Part shown: one piece after another, positions 15,640 through 25,171 of the stretch
Layout of the letters: every line of letters begins with the position of its first letter
Position numbering within the stretch: the stretch's first letter is position 1
Assembly: GCF_024723735.1 (NCBI RefSeq)
Contig: NZ_JANQDU010000004.1
Coordinates: forward strand, 372,001-436,000
DNA: 64,000 nt
Source of the DNA: Frigidibacter sp. ROC022
GTDB taxonomy: Bacteria > Pseudomonadota > Alphaproteobacteria > Rhodobacterales > Rhodobacteraceae
Direction: 5' to 3'
Position numbers and translations under genes: made by a program
The notes under the pieces: generated by a model
Database searches by the model: none
Told to the model about the DNA's origin: nothing
What the model saw: only the letters and a program-made list of their open reading frames with translations

Positions 15640-16914
15640 TCAGACGATGCCGCCGCTGCCGCCTTCCACCGCCGGGCGCTCCCCGGCGACCCGGGTCCGG
15701 TAGCCCGAGGCGCGATAGGCCGCCACCGGGTCGACGGCTGCCCCCTTGCGCAGCCGTGCCATCGCCAGGATCGGTTCGACATCGGTCCGGAACGCCGCCT
15801 TCAGCACCCCGGTCGCCATCAGCGCGTCATTGGCGTCCTGAAACCCTTCCAGCGCCGCCCGGTCGACCAGCAACGCCTGGGCGTAGGCACGCTGCACCTC
15901 GCAGGCCGAGAGCATCAGGCTCTCGATCGGATCGGTGACATTGTGGCTCTGGTCCAGCATATGCGCCGGATCGAAGCCGGGGGTCGCCTCGGCCCCGACC
16001 AGTTCGTTGAACACCAGGAACAGCCGGAACGGGTCGATCGACCCGGCATCCAGATCGTCGTCGCCGTATTTCGAATCGTTGAAATGGAAGCCGCCCAGCT
16101 TGCCGGCTCGGATCAGCCGCGCCACGATCATCTCGATGTTCACGTTCGGCGCATGGTGGCCCAGATCGACCAGGCAGAAGGCCCGCTCACCCAGCGTCTG
16201 CGCGATCATGTAATTGGTGCCCCAGTCCTGCACCACCGTCGAATAGAAGGCCGGCTCGTACATCTTGTGTTCGGTGAACAGCCGCCAGTCGTCGGGCAGG
16301 GCGGCGTAGATTTCGGCCGCCGAGTCGAGATAGCGGTCGAACTGGCGGCTGAAATCGGTCTGGCCGGGGAAGTTCGACCCGTCGCCTACCCAGACCGTCA
16401 GCGCCTTCGAGCCGATGGCCCGGCCGATCTCGATGCATTCCAGGTTATGCGCCACCGCCTGCGCCCGCACCGCCCTGTCGGCATGGCTGAGCGAGCCGTA
16501 TTTGTAGCTGAGCGGCTGGCCGGGGCTGTCCTGGAAGGTGTTGGAATTCATCGCGTCGAAGCCGAGGCCAAGCGCCTCGGCCCGGGCCAGAAGATCGGCG
16601 GCCGGGGCCTTGTCCCAGGGGATATGCAGCGAGACCTTCGGGGTGGCGCCGGTCAGCGCGTGGATCACCCCGCAATCGTCGAGCTTGTCGAAGATGTCGC
16701 GCGGCTCGCCGGGGCCGGGGAACCGGGCAAAGCGGGTGCCGCCGGTGCCGACGCCCCAGCTGGGCACCGCCACGCCGAATGCCGCCACCCGCGCCTCGAT
16801 CTCCGCGATGTCGATCCCGCGCCGGGCCAGATGGGCGCCTAGCGCGTCGTAATCCTCGCGCAGCGCCGCCTCGCGACTGGCGTTCGACGCCTCGATGATG
16901 TCTTCGCCGATCAT
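15640..16914 (-). CDS. rhaI: L-rhamnose isomerase, rhizobial type
   Basis: A 424-residue TIM-barrel sugar isomerase converting L-rhamnose to L-rhamnulose. The active-site stretches DAMNSNTFQD and GGFHFNDSKYGDDDLDAG (metal and substrate ligands) are present, and the length fits the RhaI group of rhizobia rather than the E. coli RhaA group. ATG 16914 is preceded by GGGGGGAGAGG. It follows rhaD by 23 bp in a two-gene rhaD-rhaI operon. This operon diverges from the transport and kinase genes exactly as described for Rhizobium leguminosarum. Confidence 0.92.
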   Translation of the reverse strand: MIGEDIIEASNASREAALREDYDALGAHLARRGIDIAEIEARVAAFGVAVPSWGVGTGGTRFARFPGPGEPRDIFDKLDDCGVIHALTGATPKVSLHIPWDKAPAADLLARAEALGLGFDAMNSNTFQDSPGQPLSYKYGSLSHADRAVRAQAVAHNLECIEIGRAIGSKALTVWVGDGSNFPGQTDFSRQFDRYLDSAAEIYAALPDDWRLFTEHKMYEPAFYSTVVQDWGTNYMIAQTLGERAFCLVDLGHHAPNVNIEMIVARLIRAGKLGGFHFNDSKYGDDDLDAGSIDPFRLFLVFNELVGAEATPGFDPAHMLDQSHNVTDPIESLMLSACEVQRAYAQALLVDRAALEGFQDANDALMATGVLKAAFRTDVEPILAMARLRKGAAVDPVAAYRASGYRTRVAGERPAVEGGSGGIV

Positions 16915-16937
16915 GGTCCTCTCCCCCCATCCGCGCC

Positions 16938-19040
16938 TCAGCGCGTGAATGCCTGCACATTGCCGGCATCGACATTGATGATGTTGCCGGTCGATTTTGC
17001 CGATTGCTCCGAGGCGAGGAAATAGGCCGCCTCGGCGATGTCCTCGGGGTAGACCGAGCGTTTCAGCAGGCTGCGCTGGCGGTACATTTCTTCCAGCCCG
17101 TCCTTGTCGGTCTTGTAGGTCGCGGCGCGCTGGTCCAGCCACTCGCCCGACCAGATGCGGCTGCCGCGCAGCACCGCGTCGGGATTGACCACATTGACCC
17201 GGATGCCATGCTCGGCCCCTTCCAGCGCCAGGCAGCGGGCCAGATGGATTTCGCTGGCCTTGGCGGTGCAATAGGCGCTGGCATTGGGCGAGGCCGCCAG
17301 CCCGTTCTTCGAGGCGACAAAGACCACCGCGCCGCCCAGCCCCTGCACCTTCATCAGCTTGAAGGCCTCGCGGCTGACCAGGAAATACCCGGTCGAGAGA
17401 ATTGCCATGTTGCGGTTCCACATCTCCAGAGACGTGTCCTCGACCGGCGCCGACGAGGCGATGCCGGCATTCGAGACCAGGATGTCGACGCCGCCGAACT
17501 CCACCGCCGCGCTGGCATAGGCCGCGGCCACCGCGTCTTCATCGGTCACGTCCATGGTCACGGCGCGGACCTGATCTTCGCCGAACCGGCCCGCCAGCCC
17601 CTCGCGGGTCTCTTCCAGCGCATCCGCGACGATATCGGCCAGCACCACGCAGGCGCCCTCGGCCAGATAGCGTTCCGCCGTCGCGCTGCCGATCCCCCCG
17701 GCGGCCCCGGTGATCAGCGCCACCCGCCCGGCCAGCGACCGGGGCTTCGGCATGCGTTGCAGCTTGGCCTCTTCCAGGGCCCAGTATTCGATGTCGAAGG
17801 CTTCCTGCTCGGGCAGGCCGCAATAGGTCGAGACCGCCGAGGCGCCGCGCATCACGTTGATCGCGTTGACATAGAATTCGCCCGAGACCCGCGCCGTCGC
17901 CTTGTCCTTGGCGAAGGTGATCATGCCCACGCCGGGCACCAGCCAGACCACCGCATTGGGATCGCGCAGCGCCGGGCTGTCGGGGTGCTTGCAGCGCTCG
18001 TAATAGGCCACGTAGTCCTTGCGATAGGCCTCGACCTGCGCCGGCAGGGCGGCGAGGACCGCGTCCACATCCGGTTTCGCCGGGTCGAACTCCACCACCA
18101 GGGGGCGGATCTTCGTGCGCAGGAAATGGTCGGGGCAGGAGGTGCCCAGGGCCGCCAGCGGCCGCATCTGGGCGCTGTTGACGAAGTCCAGCACCGCCTC
18201 CTGATCGTCGAAATGCCCGACCATGTGCTGTCGGCCGCTGACCATTCCGCGGATTGCCGGCATCAGGCGCGCCGCCACCGCCCGGCGCTGGTCTGCGGAC
18301 AGGCTCTGCACCGCCGCCCCGCCAAAGGCCGGCTTGCCCGCCGTCCTGGCGTCCAGCCAGCGGATCGCCTGGTTGATGACATCCAGCGTCGTCTCGTAGC
18401 AGGGTTTCGCCTCGTCGGCCCAGGTGAACAGCCCGTGACTGCCCAGGATCACCCCGTCGGCCTCGGGGTTCTCCTCGCAGAACCGTTCCAGCCACAGGCC
18501 CAGCTCATAGCCGGGCCGCTTCCAGGGCAGCCAGCCGATCCGGTCGCCGAAAATCTCCCGCGTCAGCGCCTCGCCGTTCTCGGCCGCCGCGATGGCGATG
18601 ATCGCATCGGCATGCATGTGATCGACGTGGCGGCGCGGCACATAGGCGTGCAGCGGCGTGTCGATGCTGGCCGCTCTCGGGTTCAGGTTGAAGGTGCAAT
18701 GCGGCAGCAGGCCGACCATCTCGTCCTCGAAGGCGACGCCGCGATACAGCCCCTTCAGCGCCCGCAGTTTGTCCATGTAGAGCGTCGCGAACCCGTCCTT
18801 CTTCATCGAGCCGACATCGCCGCCCGATCCCTTGACCCAGAGCACCTCGACCATCTCGCCCGACAGCGGGTCGCGTTCCATCACCTTGGCGCTGGTGTTG
18901 CCGCCGCCGTAGTTGGTGATCCGTTTGTCCGACCCCAGAAGGTTCGAGCGATAGAGCAGCAGGTCCGATTCGCTCATCGCCTCGGTCCGGGCGTCGTCCC
19001 ACAGGCTTTCAAGCAGCGGACTGGGCGCGGTTTTCAACAT
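16938..19040 (-). CDS. rhaD: Bifunctional rhamnulose-1-phosphate aldolase / short-chain dehydrogenase
   Basis: A 700-residue fusion. The N-terminal part (about 1-410) is a class II aldolase with the zinc histidines in DHMHADAIIAI and the segment ILGSHGLFTWADE. It splits rhamnulose-1-phosphate to dihydroxyacetone phosphate and L-lactaldehyde. The C-terminal part (about 430-700) is a short-chain dehydrogenase with ALITGAAGGIGSATAERY, LVSNAGIAS and YCTAK, which would oxidise the lactaldehyde. The fusion therefore channels a toxic aldehyde. It reads away from rhaR across the shared operator region and leads the rhaD-rhaI operon. Confidence 0.92.
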   Translation of the reverse strand: MLKTAPSPLLESLWDDARTEAMSESDLLLYRSNLLGSDKRITNYGGGNTSAKVMERDPLSGEMVEVLWVKGSGGDVGSMKKDGFATLYMDKLRALKGLYRGVAFEDEMVGLLPHCTFNLNPRAASIDTPLHAYVPRRHVDHMHADAIIAIAAAENGEALTREIFGDRIGWLPWKRPGYELGLWLERFCEENPEADGVILGSHGLFTWADEAKPCYETTLDVINQAIRWLDARTAGKPAFGGAAVQSLSADQRRAVAARLMPAIRGMVSGRQHMVGHFDDQEAVLDFVNSAQMRPLAALGTSCPDHFLRTKIRPLVVEFDPAKPDVDAVLAALPAQVEAYRKDYVAYYERCKHPDSPALRDPNAVVWLVPGVGMITFAKDKATARVSGEFYVNAINVMRGASAVSTYCGLPEQEAFDIEYWALEEAKLQRMPKPRSLAGRVALITGAAGGIGSATAERYLAEGACVVLADIVADALEETREGLAGRFGEDQVRAVTMDVTDEDAVAAAYASAAVEFGGVDILVSNAGIASSAPVEDTSLEMWNRNMAILSTGYFLVSREAFKLMKVQGLGGAVVFVASKNGLAASPNASAYCTAKASEIHLARCLALEGAEHGIRVNVVNPDAVLRGSRIWSGEWLDQRAATYKTDKDGLEEMYRQRSLLKRSVYPEDIAEAAYFLASEQSAKSTGNIINVDAGNVQAFTR

Positions 19041-19109
19041 TTTGGGGTCTCCCGGACATCATGCGCGAATGTGGCTGTTGTCCCGAGCCTGCGCGTCGGA
19101 GCCGATAAA

Positions 19110-19188
19110 GTCAATCAAGACCAGTCAAAAACAATCATGCTGCATCGCAGAATTGTGGTTTGTGAGCGTTAATGATTGACAATGATTG
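19110..19188. promoter_or_regulatory. Phased operator cluster between rhaD and rhaR
   Basis: Four copies of one hexamer are arranged symmetrically: CAATCA at 19112-19117 and 19132-19137 (20 bp apart), and its complement TGATTG at 19173-19178 and 19183-19188 (10 bp apart). All copies lie on one face of the helix within each arm. This fits a DeoR-family repressor (RhaR) controlling both divergent operons, possibly by looping. A TTGACA at 19176 overlaps the right arm. Assignment to RhaR is inferred from position. Confidence 0.55.
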
Positions 19189-19226
19189 AAGCGCACCGCA
19201 GGCTTCGGGGGAAGTGGAGGGCTTTC

Positions 19227-20030
19227 ATGCACGAAAGCGAACGTCATGGCGTGATCTTGTCGGCGGTCCAGGACCGGCCGGTGGCCACGGTCGCCGATCT
19301 CTGCCAGTTGACCGGCGCCTCCGAGGCGACGGTGCGGCGCGACATCGCGGCCCTGCACCTGAAGAAGAAGCTGCGCCGGGTGCGCGGCGGCGCCGAATCG
19401 ATCAACCCGCCGCAATTCGTCGGCCTGGCCGGGCGCCCCTTCGCGCTGAACGAATCCAGCCATGTCGCGCAGAAACGCGCCATCGCCCTTGCCGCGGCCG
19501 AGCTTTGCGAGGAGGGCGAGCCGATCATCATCAACGGCGGCACCACGACCTTCCAGATGGTGCACCCGCTGGCCTCGCGCCGCCTGCAGGTCTTCACCAA
19601 CTCGTTCCCGATCGCCGAACATCTGCTGCGCAATTCGAAGAACACGATCATGCTGTCGGGCGGCACGATCTATCGCGAGCAGAACATCATCCTGTCGCCC
19701 TTCGACAATGACGTGACCCGCAATTTCTATGCCCGGCGGATGTTCATGGGCGCGCAGGGCATCGGCGCGATCGGGCTTATGGAGGCCGATCCGCTGCTGA
19801 TCCAGGCCGAGACCAAGCTGATCGGTCAGGCCGACGAGCTGGTGGTGCTGGCCGACAGTTCCAAGTTCAGGAACCGCTCCAGCCTGGTGCTCTGCCCGCT
19901 GGCCCGGATCGACGTTCTGGTGACCGACGAAGGCATATCCGACAAGACCGCGGCGATGCTGGAAGGCGAGGGGGTGCGGCTGATCGTGGCCCCGGTCGCC
20001 GCCGCGACGAAGGCCGGGAAAAGGGCATGA
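19227..20030 (+). CDS. rhaR: DeoR family transcriptional regulator of rhamnose genes
   Basis: A 267-residue regulator. Residues about 5-60 form the DeoR winged helix, ERHGVILSAVQDRPVATVAD then TGASEATVRRDIAALH. The C-terminal domain is the sugar-phosphate sensing DeoRC fold, with INGGTTTFQM and ADSSKF. ATG 19227 is chosen because GGAGG sits 6 bp upstream and the protein then begins exactly where DeoR family members do; longer TTG and ATG starts at 19176 and 19182 would run through the operator repeats. It heads the rhaRSTPQUK operon and most likely represses it and rhaDI until a rhamnose intermediate appears. Confidence 0.9.
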   Translation: MHESERHGVILSAVQDRPVATVADLCQLTGASEATVRRDIAALHLKKKLRRVRGGAESINPPQFVGLAGRPFALNESSHVAQKRAIALAAAELCEEGEPIIINGGTTTFQMVHPLASRRLQVFTNSFPIAEHLLRNSKNTIMLSGGTIYREQNIILSPFDNDVTRNFYARRMFMGAQGIGAIGLMEADPLLIQAETKLIGQADELVVLADSSKFRNRSSLVLCPLARIDVLVTDEGISDKTAAMLEGEGVRLIVAPVAAATKAGKRA

Positions 20031-20088
20031 AACCCGCGGCACGGCCCGAAGCAACGACACGTTAGGAACGGCTCACAGGGAGGACAAG

Positions 20089-21078
20089 ATGAGCATTCTG
20101 AAAAAGACGGTGGCCGCAATGGCCACGGCAGCGACGATGGTCGCGGGCGCGGCGCATGCGGAAGACGTCCGCATCGCGCTGGTGGTCAAGGCGCTCGGCA
20201 TCGGCTTCTTCGAAGCCGCGGCCAAGGGCGCCGAGGAAGCGGCCAAGGAACTCGGCGATGTCGAGATCATCTATACCGGCCCGACCGACACCACGGCCGA
20301 AGGCCAGATCGAGGTGATCAACGCCCTGATCGCGCAGAAGGTCGATGCGATTGCCATTTCGGCCAATGACGCCGACGCCCTGGTGCCGGCGCTGAAGAAG
20401 GCGATGGATCGCGGGATCAAGGTGATCTCGTGGGATTCCGGCGTCGCCGAGGCGGGGCGCATGGCCCATCTGAACCCCTCGTCCAACGCGCTGATCGGCA
20501 ACATGATCATCAAGCTGGCCGCCGATCACATGCCGGATGGCGGCGAGGTGGCGATTCTCTCGGCCTCGGCCACCGCGACGAACCAGAACATCTGGATCGA
20601 CGAGATGATGAAGGTGATGGACAACTATCCCGGCATCAAGGTGGTGGCGACGGTCTATGGCGATGACCTGGCCGACAAGTCCTATCGCGAGGCGCAGGGC
20701 CTGATGCAGAGCTACCCGGACCTGAAGGCGATCATCGCGCCGACCAGCGTCGGGATCGTGGCGGCGGCCCAGGCGGTGGCCGATGCCGGCAAGATCGGCC
20801 AGATCAACGTGACCGGTCTGGGCCTGCCGTCGGAAATGGCCGGCGCGATCGAATCCGGCGCTTCGAAGAGCTTCGCGATCTGGAACCCGATCGATCTGGG
20901 CTATTCGGCGACGATGATGGCCTATGATCTCGTGAAAGGGGCCGAGGGCGGCCCCGGCGCGACCCTGGATATGGGCCGCATGGGCGAGATCACCCTCGAC
21001 GAGCATGGCGACGGCGCCATGGCGGATCCCTTCGTCTACGACAAGTCGAACATCGAAGAGTTCAAGTCGATCTTCTGA
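20089..21078 (+). CDS. rhaS: Rhamnose ABC transporter substrate-binding protein
   Basis: A 329-residue exported sugar-binding protein (periplasmic binding protein type 1). The signal peptide ends at GAAHA-ED (about residue 24). The mature domain shows the family start VRIALVVKALGIGFFEAAAKGAEEAA and the hinge region [18 protein letters not shown] lies before the ATG. It is followed by a strong hairpin and then the ATPase gene, the usual arrangement when the binding protein is needed in excess over the membrane parts. Rhamnose as ligand follows from the surrounding rha genes. Confidence 0.92.
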   Translation: MSILKKTVAAMATAATMVAGAAHAEDVRIALVVKALGIGFFEAAAKGAEEAAKELGDVEIIYTGPTDTTAEGQIEVINALIAQKVDAIAISANDADALVPALKKAMDRGIKVISWDSGVAEAGRMAHLNPSSNALIGNMIIKLAADHMPDGGEVAILSASATATNQNIWIDEMMKVMDNYPGIKVVATVYGDDLADKSYREAQGLMQSYPDLKAIIAPTSVGIVAAAQAVADAGKIGQINVTGLGLPSEMAGAIESGASKSFAIWNPIDLGYSATMMAYDLVKGAEGGPGATLDMGRMGEITLDEHGDGAMADPFVYDKSNIEEFKSIF

Positions 21079-21098
21079 TCGCCCGAACACAGGACCCG

Positions 21099-21127
21099 GT
21101 CCGGTGCCGCCCCGCGCGGCGCCGGAC
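21099..21127 (+). terminator. Strong intercistronic hairpin after rhaS
   Basis: GTCCGGTGCCGC (21099-21110), loop CCCGC, GCGGCGCCGGAC (21116-21127) makes a 12-bp stem with one U-G pair, starting 21 bp after the rhaS stop. No T-tract follows. It probably protects the rhaS message and/or reduces downstream expression. Confidence 0.55.
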
Positions 21128-21152
21128 GCCCATCCCCCGGATTCAGGACATC

Positions 21153-22691
21153 ATGACCGCCCAGCAAGCCCCACTGGCCGATGCCGCCATGCCGCAACCG
21201 CTGCTGGCGCTGGAGGATGTCACCAAGACCTTTCCCGGCGTGGTGGCGCTGGACGGCGTGCGGCTGGAACTCCACGCCGGTGAGGTGACCGCGCTGGTCG
21301 GAGAGAACGGCGCCGGCAAGTCTACGCTGGTCAAGGTGCTGACCGGCATCTACCAGCCCGACGGCGGCCGCATCCTGCTCGACGGCCGGCCGGTGGCATT
21401 CCGAACCGCGCATCACGCCGCCGCGGCCGGGATCACCGCGATCCATCAGGAAACCGTGCTGTTCGACGATCTGACGGTTGCCGAGAACATCTTCATCGGC
21501 CACGCGCCCCGCACCCGCTTCGGCCTGATCGATATCGGCGCCATGCAGGCCCGGGCCCGGGAACTGCTGGACGGCATCGGGGCCAGGATCGACCCCGCCG
21601 CCCGGCTGCGCGATCTGGGCATCGCCTCGAAACATCTGGTCGCCATCGCCCGGGCGCTGAGCATCGACGCCCGCGTCGTCATCATGGACGAGCCGACCGC
21701 CGCGCTCAGCCACAAGGAAATCGCCGAGCTCTACGAACTGGTCGAGCAGCTCAAGGCACAGGGCAAGGCGATCCTCTTCATCAGCCACAAGTTCGACGAA
21801 GTGTTCCGGATTTCGGACCGCTTCACGGTGTTCCGCGACGGCCAGTTCATCGCCGAGGGCCGGACCGCGGACGTGACCGAGGATGATCTGGTCCGGCTGA
21901 TGGTCGGCCGCGCGGTCGATCAGATTTTCCCGAAGCGTCCGGCGGCGATCGGTGATCCGATCCTGACCGTCGCGGGCTACAGCCACCCGACCGAGTTCGA
22001 GGACATCGGTTTCTCGCTGCGCAGGGGCGAGATACTCGGCTTCTACGGATTGGTCGGTGCGGGCCGGTCCGAGGTGATGCAGGCGCTGTTCGGCATCACC
22101 CGGCCCGCGAAGGGCGCGGTGCGGATCGACGGCAAGGTCCGGGTGATCCGCTCTCCGGCCGAGGCCATCGCCCAGGGCATCGTCTATGTTCCCGAGGATC
22201 GCGGCAGCCAGGGCGCCATCATCGGCCTGCCGATCTTCCAGAATGTCACCCTGCCGTCGCTGGCCCGGACCTCGCGCCACGGCTTCCTGCGGCTGGCCCG
22301 CGAATTCGCCCTGACCCGGGAATACACCGGGCGGCTCGACCTGCGGGCGGCGGCGCTGGATCAGGATGTCGGCACGCTCTCGGGCGGCAACCAGCAGAAG
22401 GTGGTGATCGCCAAATGGCTGGCGACCCGGCCCAAGGTCATCATCCTGGACGAGCCGACCAAGGGCATCGACATCGGCTCGAAGGCGGCGGTGCATGCCT
22501 TCATGTCGGAACTGGCGGGGCAGGGGCTGAGCGTCATCATGGTGTCGTCGGAAATCCCCGAGGTGCTGGGCATGTCCGACCGGGTGATCGTGATGCGCGA
22601 AGGCCGGATCGTGGCCGAGCTGGAAGGCGAGGAACTGACCCCGGAAACGCTGGTGCGCCATGCGGCGGGGATTTCGGAGGCGGCGGGATGA
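21153..22691 (+). CDS. rhaT: Rhamnose ABC transporter ATP-binding protein (double nucleotide domain)
   Basis: A 512-residue sugar-import ATPase with two nucleotide-binding domains in one chain, as in RbsA and XylG. The first has Walker A GENGAGKST (about residue 50) and Walker B VVIMDEPTAALS but a degenerate signature. The second has an altered Walker A region GLVGAGRSEVMQALFG, an intact LSGGNQQK signature and VIILDEPTKGID. Such asymmetry is normal in this family. The stop codon is followed by 184 bp without an accepted gene before rhaP, an unusual gap inside an otherwise tightly packed operon. Confidence 0.92.
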   Translation: MTAQQAPLADAAMPQPLLALEDVTKTFPGVVALDGVRLELHAGEVTALVGENGAGKSTLVKVLTGIYQPDGGRILLDGRPVAFRTAHHAAAAGITAIHQETVLFDDLTVAENIFIGHAPRTRFGLIDIGAMQARARELLDGIGARIDPAARLRDLGIASKHLVAIARALSIDARVVIMDEPTAALSHKEIAELYELVEQLKAQGKAILFISHKFDEVFRISDRFTVFRDGQFIAEGRTADVTEDDLVRLMVGRAVDQIFPKRPAAIGDPILTVAGYSHPTEFEDIGFSLRRGEILGFYGLVGAGRSEVMQALFGITRPAKGAVRIDGKVRVIRSPAEAIAQGIVYVPEDRGSQGAIIGLPIFQNVTLPSLARTSRHGFLRLAREFALTREYTGRLDLRAAALDQDVGTLSGGNQQKVVIAKWLATRPKVIILDEPTKGIDIGSKAAVHAFMSELAGQGLSVIMVSSEIPEVLGMSDRVIVMREGRIVAELEGEELTPETLVRHAAGISEAAG

Positions 22692-22875
22692 GCGACCATT
22701 TGGCAAGGGGGTCACTCGGAACAAGCGCCGCGCCTGCCCGGGCGGACGCGTCGCGCCTGCCGGGGGGCTGGCGGCCGCTATCGCGTCCTCCCCGTCGGGT
22801 CGGCCGTTGCCCCTCGCGCCGGGCGCGACCGGGATGCCGGCGCCATTGGACCCCTGACCAGACCGGACTCCGCCC
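22692..22875 (+). other. Intra-operon gap between rhaT and rhaP
   Basis: This 184-bp stretch breaks an operon whose other transport-gene junctions overlap. It holds a perfect hairpin TCGCGC-CGG-GCGCGA (22814-22828). A 64-codon arginine-rich frame starts at an ATGA overlap with rhaT (22688) and runs into rhaP; I do not accept it as a gene because its composition looks like shadow coding. No promoter is obvious. Confidence 0.35.
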
Positions 22876-23859
22876 ATGCTGACCCGTTTCCTGAAGTCCC
22901 GCGAGGCGATCCTCACCGGCGTGTTGCTGGCCCTTCTGGCCCTCATCGCCATAAGGGCGCCGGAATTCGTCGCGCCCGGCAACCTTGCCAATGTGCTCAA
23001 CGATTCCGCACCGCTGATCATCCTTGCCCTCGGCCAGATGGCGGTCATCGTGACCCGCTGCATCGACCTGTCGGTCGCCGCCAACCTGGCCCTCTGCGGC
23101 ATGGTCGCGGCGATGCTGAACGCGGCGCTTCCGGGCGTGCCGATCATCGCCATCCTGCTGCTGGTGGTGGTGCTGGGCGCCGCCCTGGGCAGCATCAACG
23201 GGCTTCTGGTCTGGAAGCTCGACATCCCGCCGATCGTCGTCACCCTCGGCACGATGACCATCTTTCGCGGCGTGATCTTCCTGATCTCCAAGGGCCAGTG
23301 GGTAAACGCGCATGAGATGAGCGCCGTCTTCAAGGCCTTTCCGCGCGCCCAGATCCTCGGGCTGCCGGTGCTGACCTGGTGCGCGATCCTGACCGCCGGC
23401 GCCTTCCTGCTGCTGATCTCCCGCACACCGCTGGGCCGGGCCTTCTTCGCCACCGGCGGCAACCCGCGCGCCGCCGTCTATGCCGGGATCAATACCGGCC
23501 GCACCCAGTTCGCCGCCTTCACCCTGTCGGGCGCGCTGGCGGGGCTGACCGGCTACCTCTGGGTCTCGCGCTACGCGGTGGCCTATGTCGACATCGCCAG
23601 CGGTTTCGAGCTCGACGTGGTGGCGGCCTGCGTCATCGGCGGGGTCTCGATCGCCGGCGGCATCGGTTCGGTCGGCGGCGCGGTGCTGGGGGCGCTGTTC
23701 CTCGGCACCATCAAGAACGCCTTGCCGGTGGTGAACATCTCGCCCTTCTGGCAGATGGCGATTTCCGGCTCGGCGATCCTCATCGCCGTCGCCTTCAACG
23801 CCCGCGCCAACCGGCGCCAGGGCCGGGTGATCCTCAAATCCGCCGAGCATGCCGCATGA
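22876..23859 (+). CDS. rhaP: Rhamnose ABC transporter permease
   Basis: A 327-residue inner-membrane permease of the RbsC/BPD_transp_2 family with about eight to ten hydrophobic segments. Landmarks are [23 protein letters not shown], the cytoplasmic ATPase-contact stretch [22 protein letters not shown] (residues about 200-222), and the terminal [21 protein letters not shown]. It overlaps rhaQ by 4 bp (ATGA). RhaP and RhaQ form the heterodimeric channel with RhaT as motor and RhaS as receptor. Confidence 0.92.
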   Translation: MLTRFLKSREAILTGVLLALLALIAIRAPEFVAPGNLANVLNDSAPLIILALGQMAVIVTRCIDLSVAANLALCGMVAAMLNAALPGVPIIAILLLVVVLGAALGSINGLLVWKLDIPPIVVTLGTMTIFRGVIFLISKGQWVNAHEMSAVFKAFPRAQILGLPVLTWCAILTAGAFLLLISRTPLGRAFFATGGNPRAAVYAGINTGRTQFAAFTLSGALAGLTGYLWVSRYAVAYVDIASGFELDVVAACVIGGVSIAGGIGSVGGAVLGALFLGTIKNALPVVNISPFWQMAISGSAILIAVAFNARANRRQGRVILKSAEHAA

Positions 23860-24857
23860 CCGATACCGCCGCCACCGAGCGTCACATCCCCGATCGCCTG
23901 TCGCGCCCCGGTGTTCGGCTGCTGCGCAGCTGGGAGGCGCTCCTGCTGATCGTCGCGGTGCTGATCTTCACCGCCAACAGCTTTGCCTCGCCCTATTTCC
24001 TCGATGCCTGGAACCTCTCGGACGCCACCTTCAACTTCACCGAAAAGGCGATGATCGGCTTTGCCATGGCGCTTCTGATCGTCTCGGGCGAGATCGACCT
24101 CTCGGTCGCCGCGATCATCGCCCTGGCCTCCACCGCGATGGGCGCCGCCGTGCAGGCCGGGGCCGGCACGCCCGAACTGCTGGCGATCGGCCTTGGCGTG
24201 GGGCTTCTGTGCGGCACCTTCAACGCGGTCTTCGTCACCGTGCTGGGCCTGCCCTCGATCGTCGTCACCATCGGCACGATGAGCCTGTTCCGCGGCCTCT
24301 CCTCGATCGTCCTCGGCGACCAGGCCTATGGCGGCTATCCCGCGGATTTCGCCTGGTTCGGCCAGGGCTATGTCTGGTGGGTGTTCTCGGTCGAGCTGGT
24401 GCTCTTCGCCCTGCTGGCCGTCGGTTTCGGTGCGCTCCTGCACCTGACCAATTTCGGCCGCGCCGTCTATGCGATCGGCAACAACCAGACCGCGGCGCTG
24501 TTCTCCGGCATCCGGGTCCGGCGGGTGAAGTTCCTGCTGTTCCTGATGACCGGGCTGATGTCGGGACTGGCCGCGATCTGCCTGACCTCGCGGCTCGGCT
24601 CGACAAGGCCGACCATCGCGCTCGGCTGGGAGCTGGAAGTGGTCACCATGGTCGTCCTTGGCGGGGTCAACATCCTGGGCGGTTCGGGCACCATCCCCGG
24701 CGTGGTCATCGCCGCCTTTGTCATGGGGCTGGTGACCTTCGGGCTTGGCCTGCTGAACGTTCCGGGTATCGTCATGCAGGTCTTCATCGGCCTCTTGCTG
24801 ATCGGAGTGATTGCCCTGCCGCGGCTCTGGTCGCGGATCGGCGCGCGGAGGAGATAA
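23856..24857 (+). CDS. rhaQ: Rhamnose ABC transporter permease, second subunit
   Basis: A 333-residue permease paralogous to RhaP. It shares the membrane pattern with [41 protein letters not shown] and the contact loop [19 protein letters not shown], ending in [20 protein letters not shown] 23856 is set by the 4-bp overlap with rhaP, since longer frames would lie inside rhaP. Its stop overlaps the rhaU start by one base (TAATG) and GGAGG precedes, so translation of the chain rhaP-rhaQ-rhaU-rhaK is coupled throughout. Confidence 0.92.
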   Translation: MTDTAATERHIPDRLSRPGVRLLRSWEALLLIVAVLIFTANSFASPYFLDAWNLSDATFNFTEKAMIGFAMALLIVSGEIDLSVAAIIALASTAMGAAVQAGAGTPELLAIGLGVGLLCGTFNAVFVTVLGLPSIVVTIGTMSLFRGLSSIVLGDQAYGGYPADFAWFGQGYVWWVFSVELVLFALLAVGFGALLHLTNFGRAVYAIGNNQTAALFSGIRVRRVKFLLFLMTGLMSGLAAICLTSRLGSTRPTIALGWELEVVTMVVLGGVNILGGSGTIPGVVIAAFVMGLVTFGLGLLNVPGIVMQVFIGLLLIGVIALPRLWSRIGARRR

Positions 24858-25171
24858 TGCAGAAATACGCCTTTCGAATGCGGCTGAACCCCGGCCAGGC
24901 CGAGGAATACCGCCGCCGCCATGACGCGATCTGGCCCGAGCTCGTGGCACTGCTGAAAGAGGCCGGGGTCAGGGACTACTCGATCCATCTCGACCCCGAG
25001 ACCAACCTGCTGTTCGGCGTCCTCTGGCGCAGCGACGGTCATGGCATGGACGATCTGCCGGCGCATCCGGTGATGCAGCGCTGGTGGGCACATATGGCCG
25101 ACATCATGGAGGTCCGGCCGGACAACGAACCGGTCGCGGTGCCGCTGGAAACCCTGTTCCACATGCCATGA
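24857..25171 (+). CDS. rhaU: L-rhamnose mutarotase
   Basis: A 104-residue enzyme that interconverts alpha and beta anomers of L-rhamnose so the isomerase receives the right form. The whole protein aligns with the RhaM/RhaU family: [20 protein letters not shown] near the start (the family's catalytic histidine lies in RRHD), then YSIHLD, LLFGVL and [12 protein letters not shown]. The length is standard. It sits between rhaQ and rhaK with overlaps on both sides, the position given to rhaU in Rhizobium leguminosarum; E. coli calls it rhaM. Confidence 0.93.
   Translation: MQKYAFRMRLNPGQAEEYRRRHDAIWPELVALLKEAGVRDYSIHLDPETNLLFGVLWRSDGHGMDDLPAHPVMQRWWAHMADIMEVRPDNEPVAVPLETLFHMP

Noticed and set aside
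17004-19172. A 722-codon plus-strand frame opposite rhaD
   Set aside because: Antisense shadow of the aldolase/dehydrogenase; no recognisable domain and it would run through the rha operator region.
22688-22882. Small arginine-rich frame between rhaT and rhaP starting with an ATGA overlap
   Set aside because: No similarity to any family, shadow-like composition, and it runs into rhaP. Kept only as a note in the gap entry.
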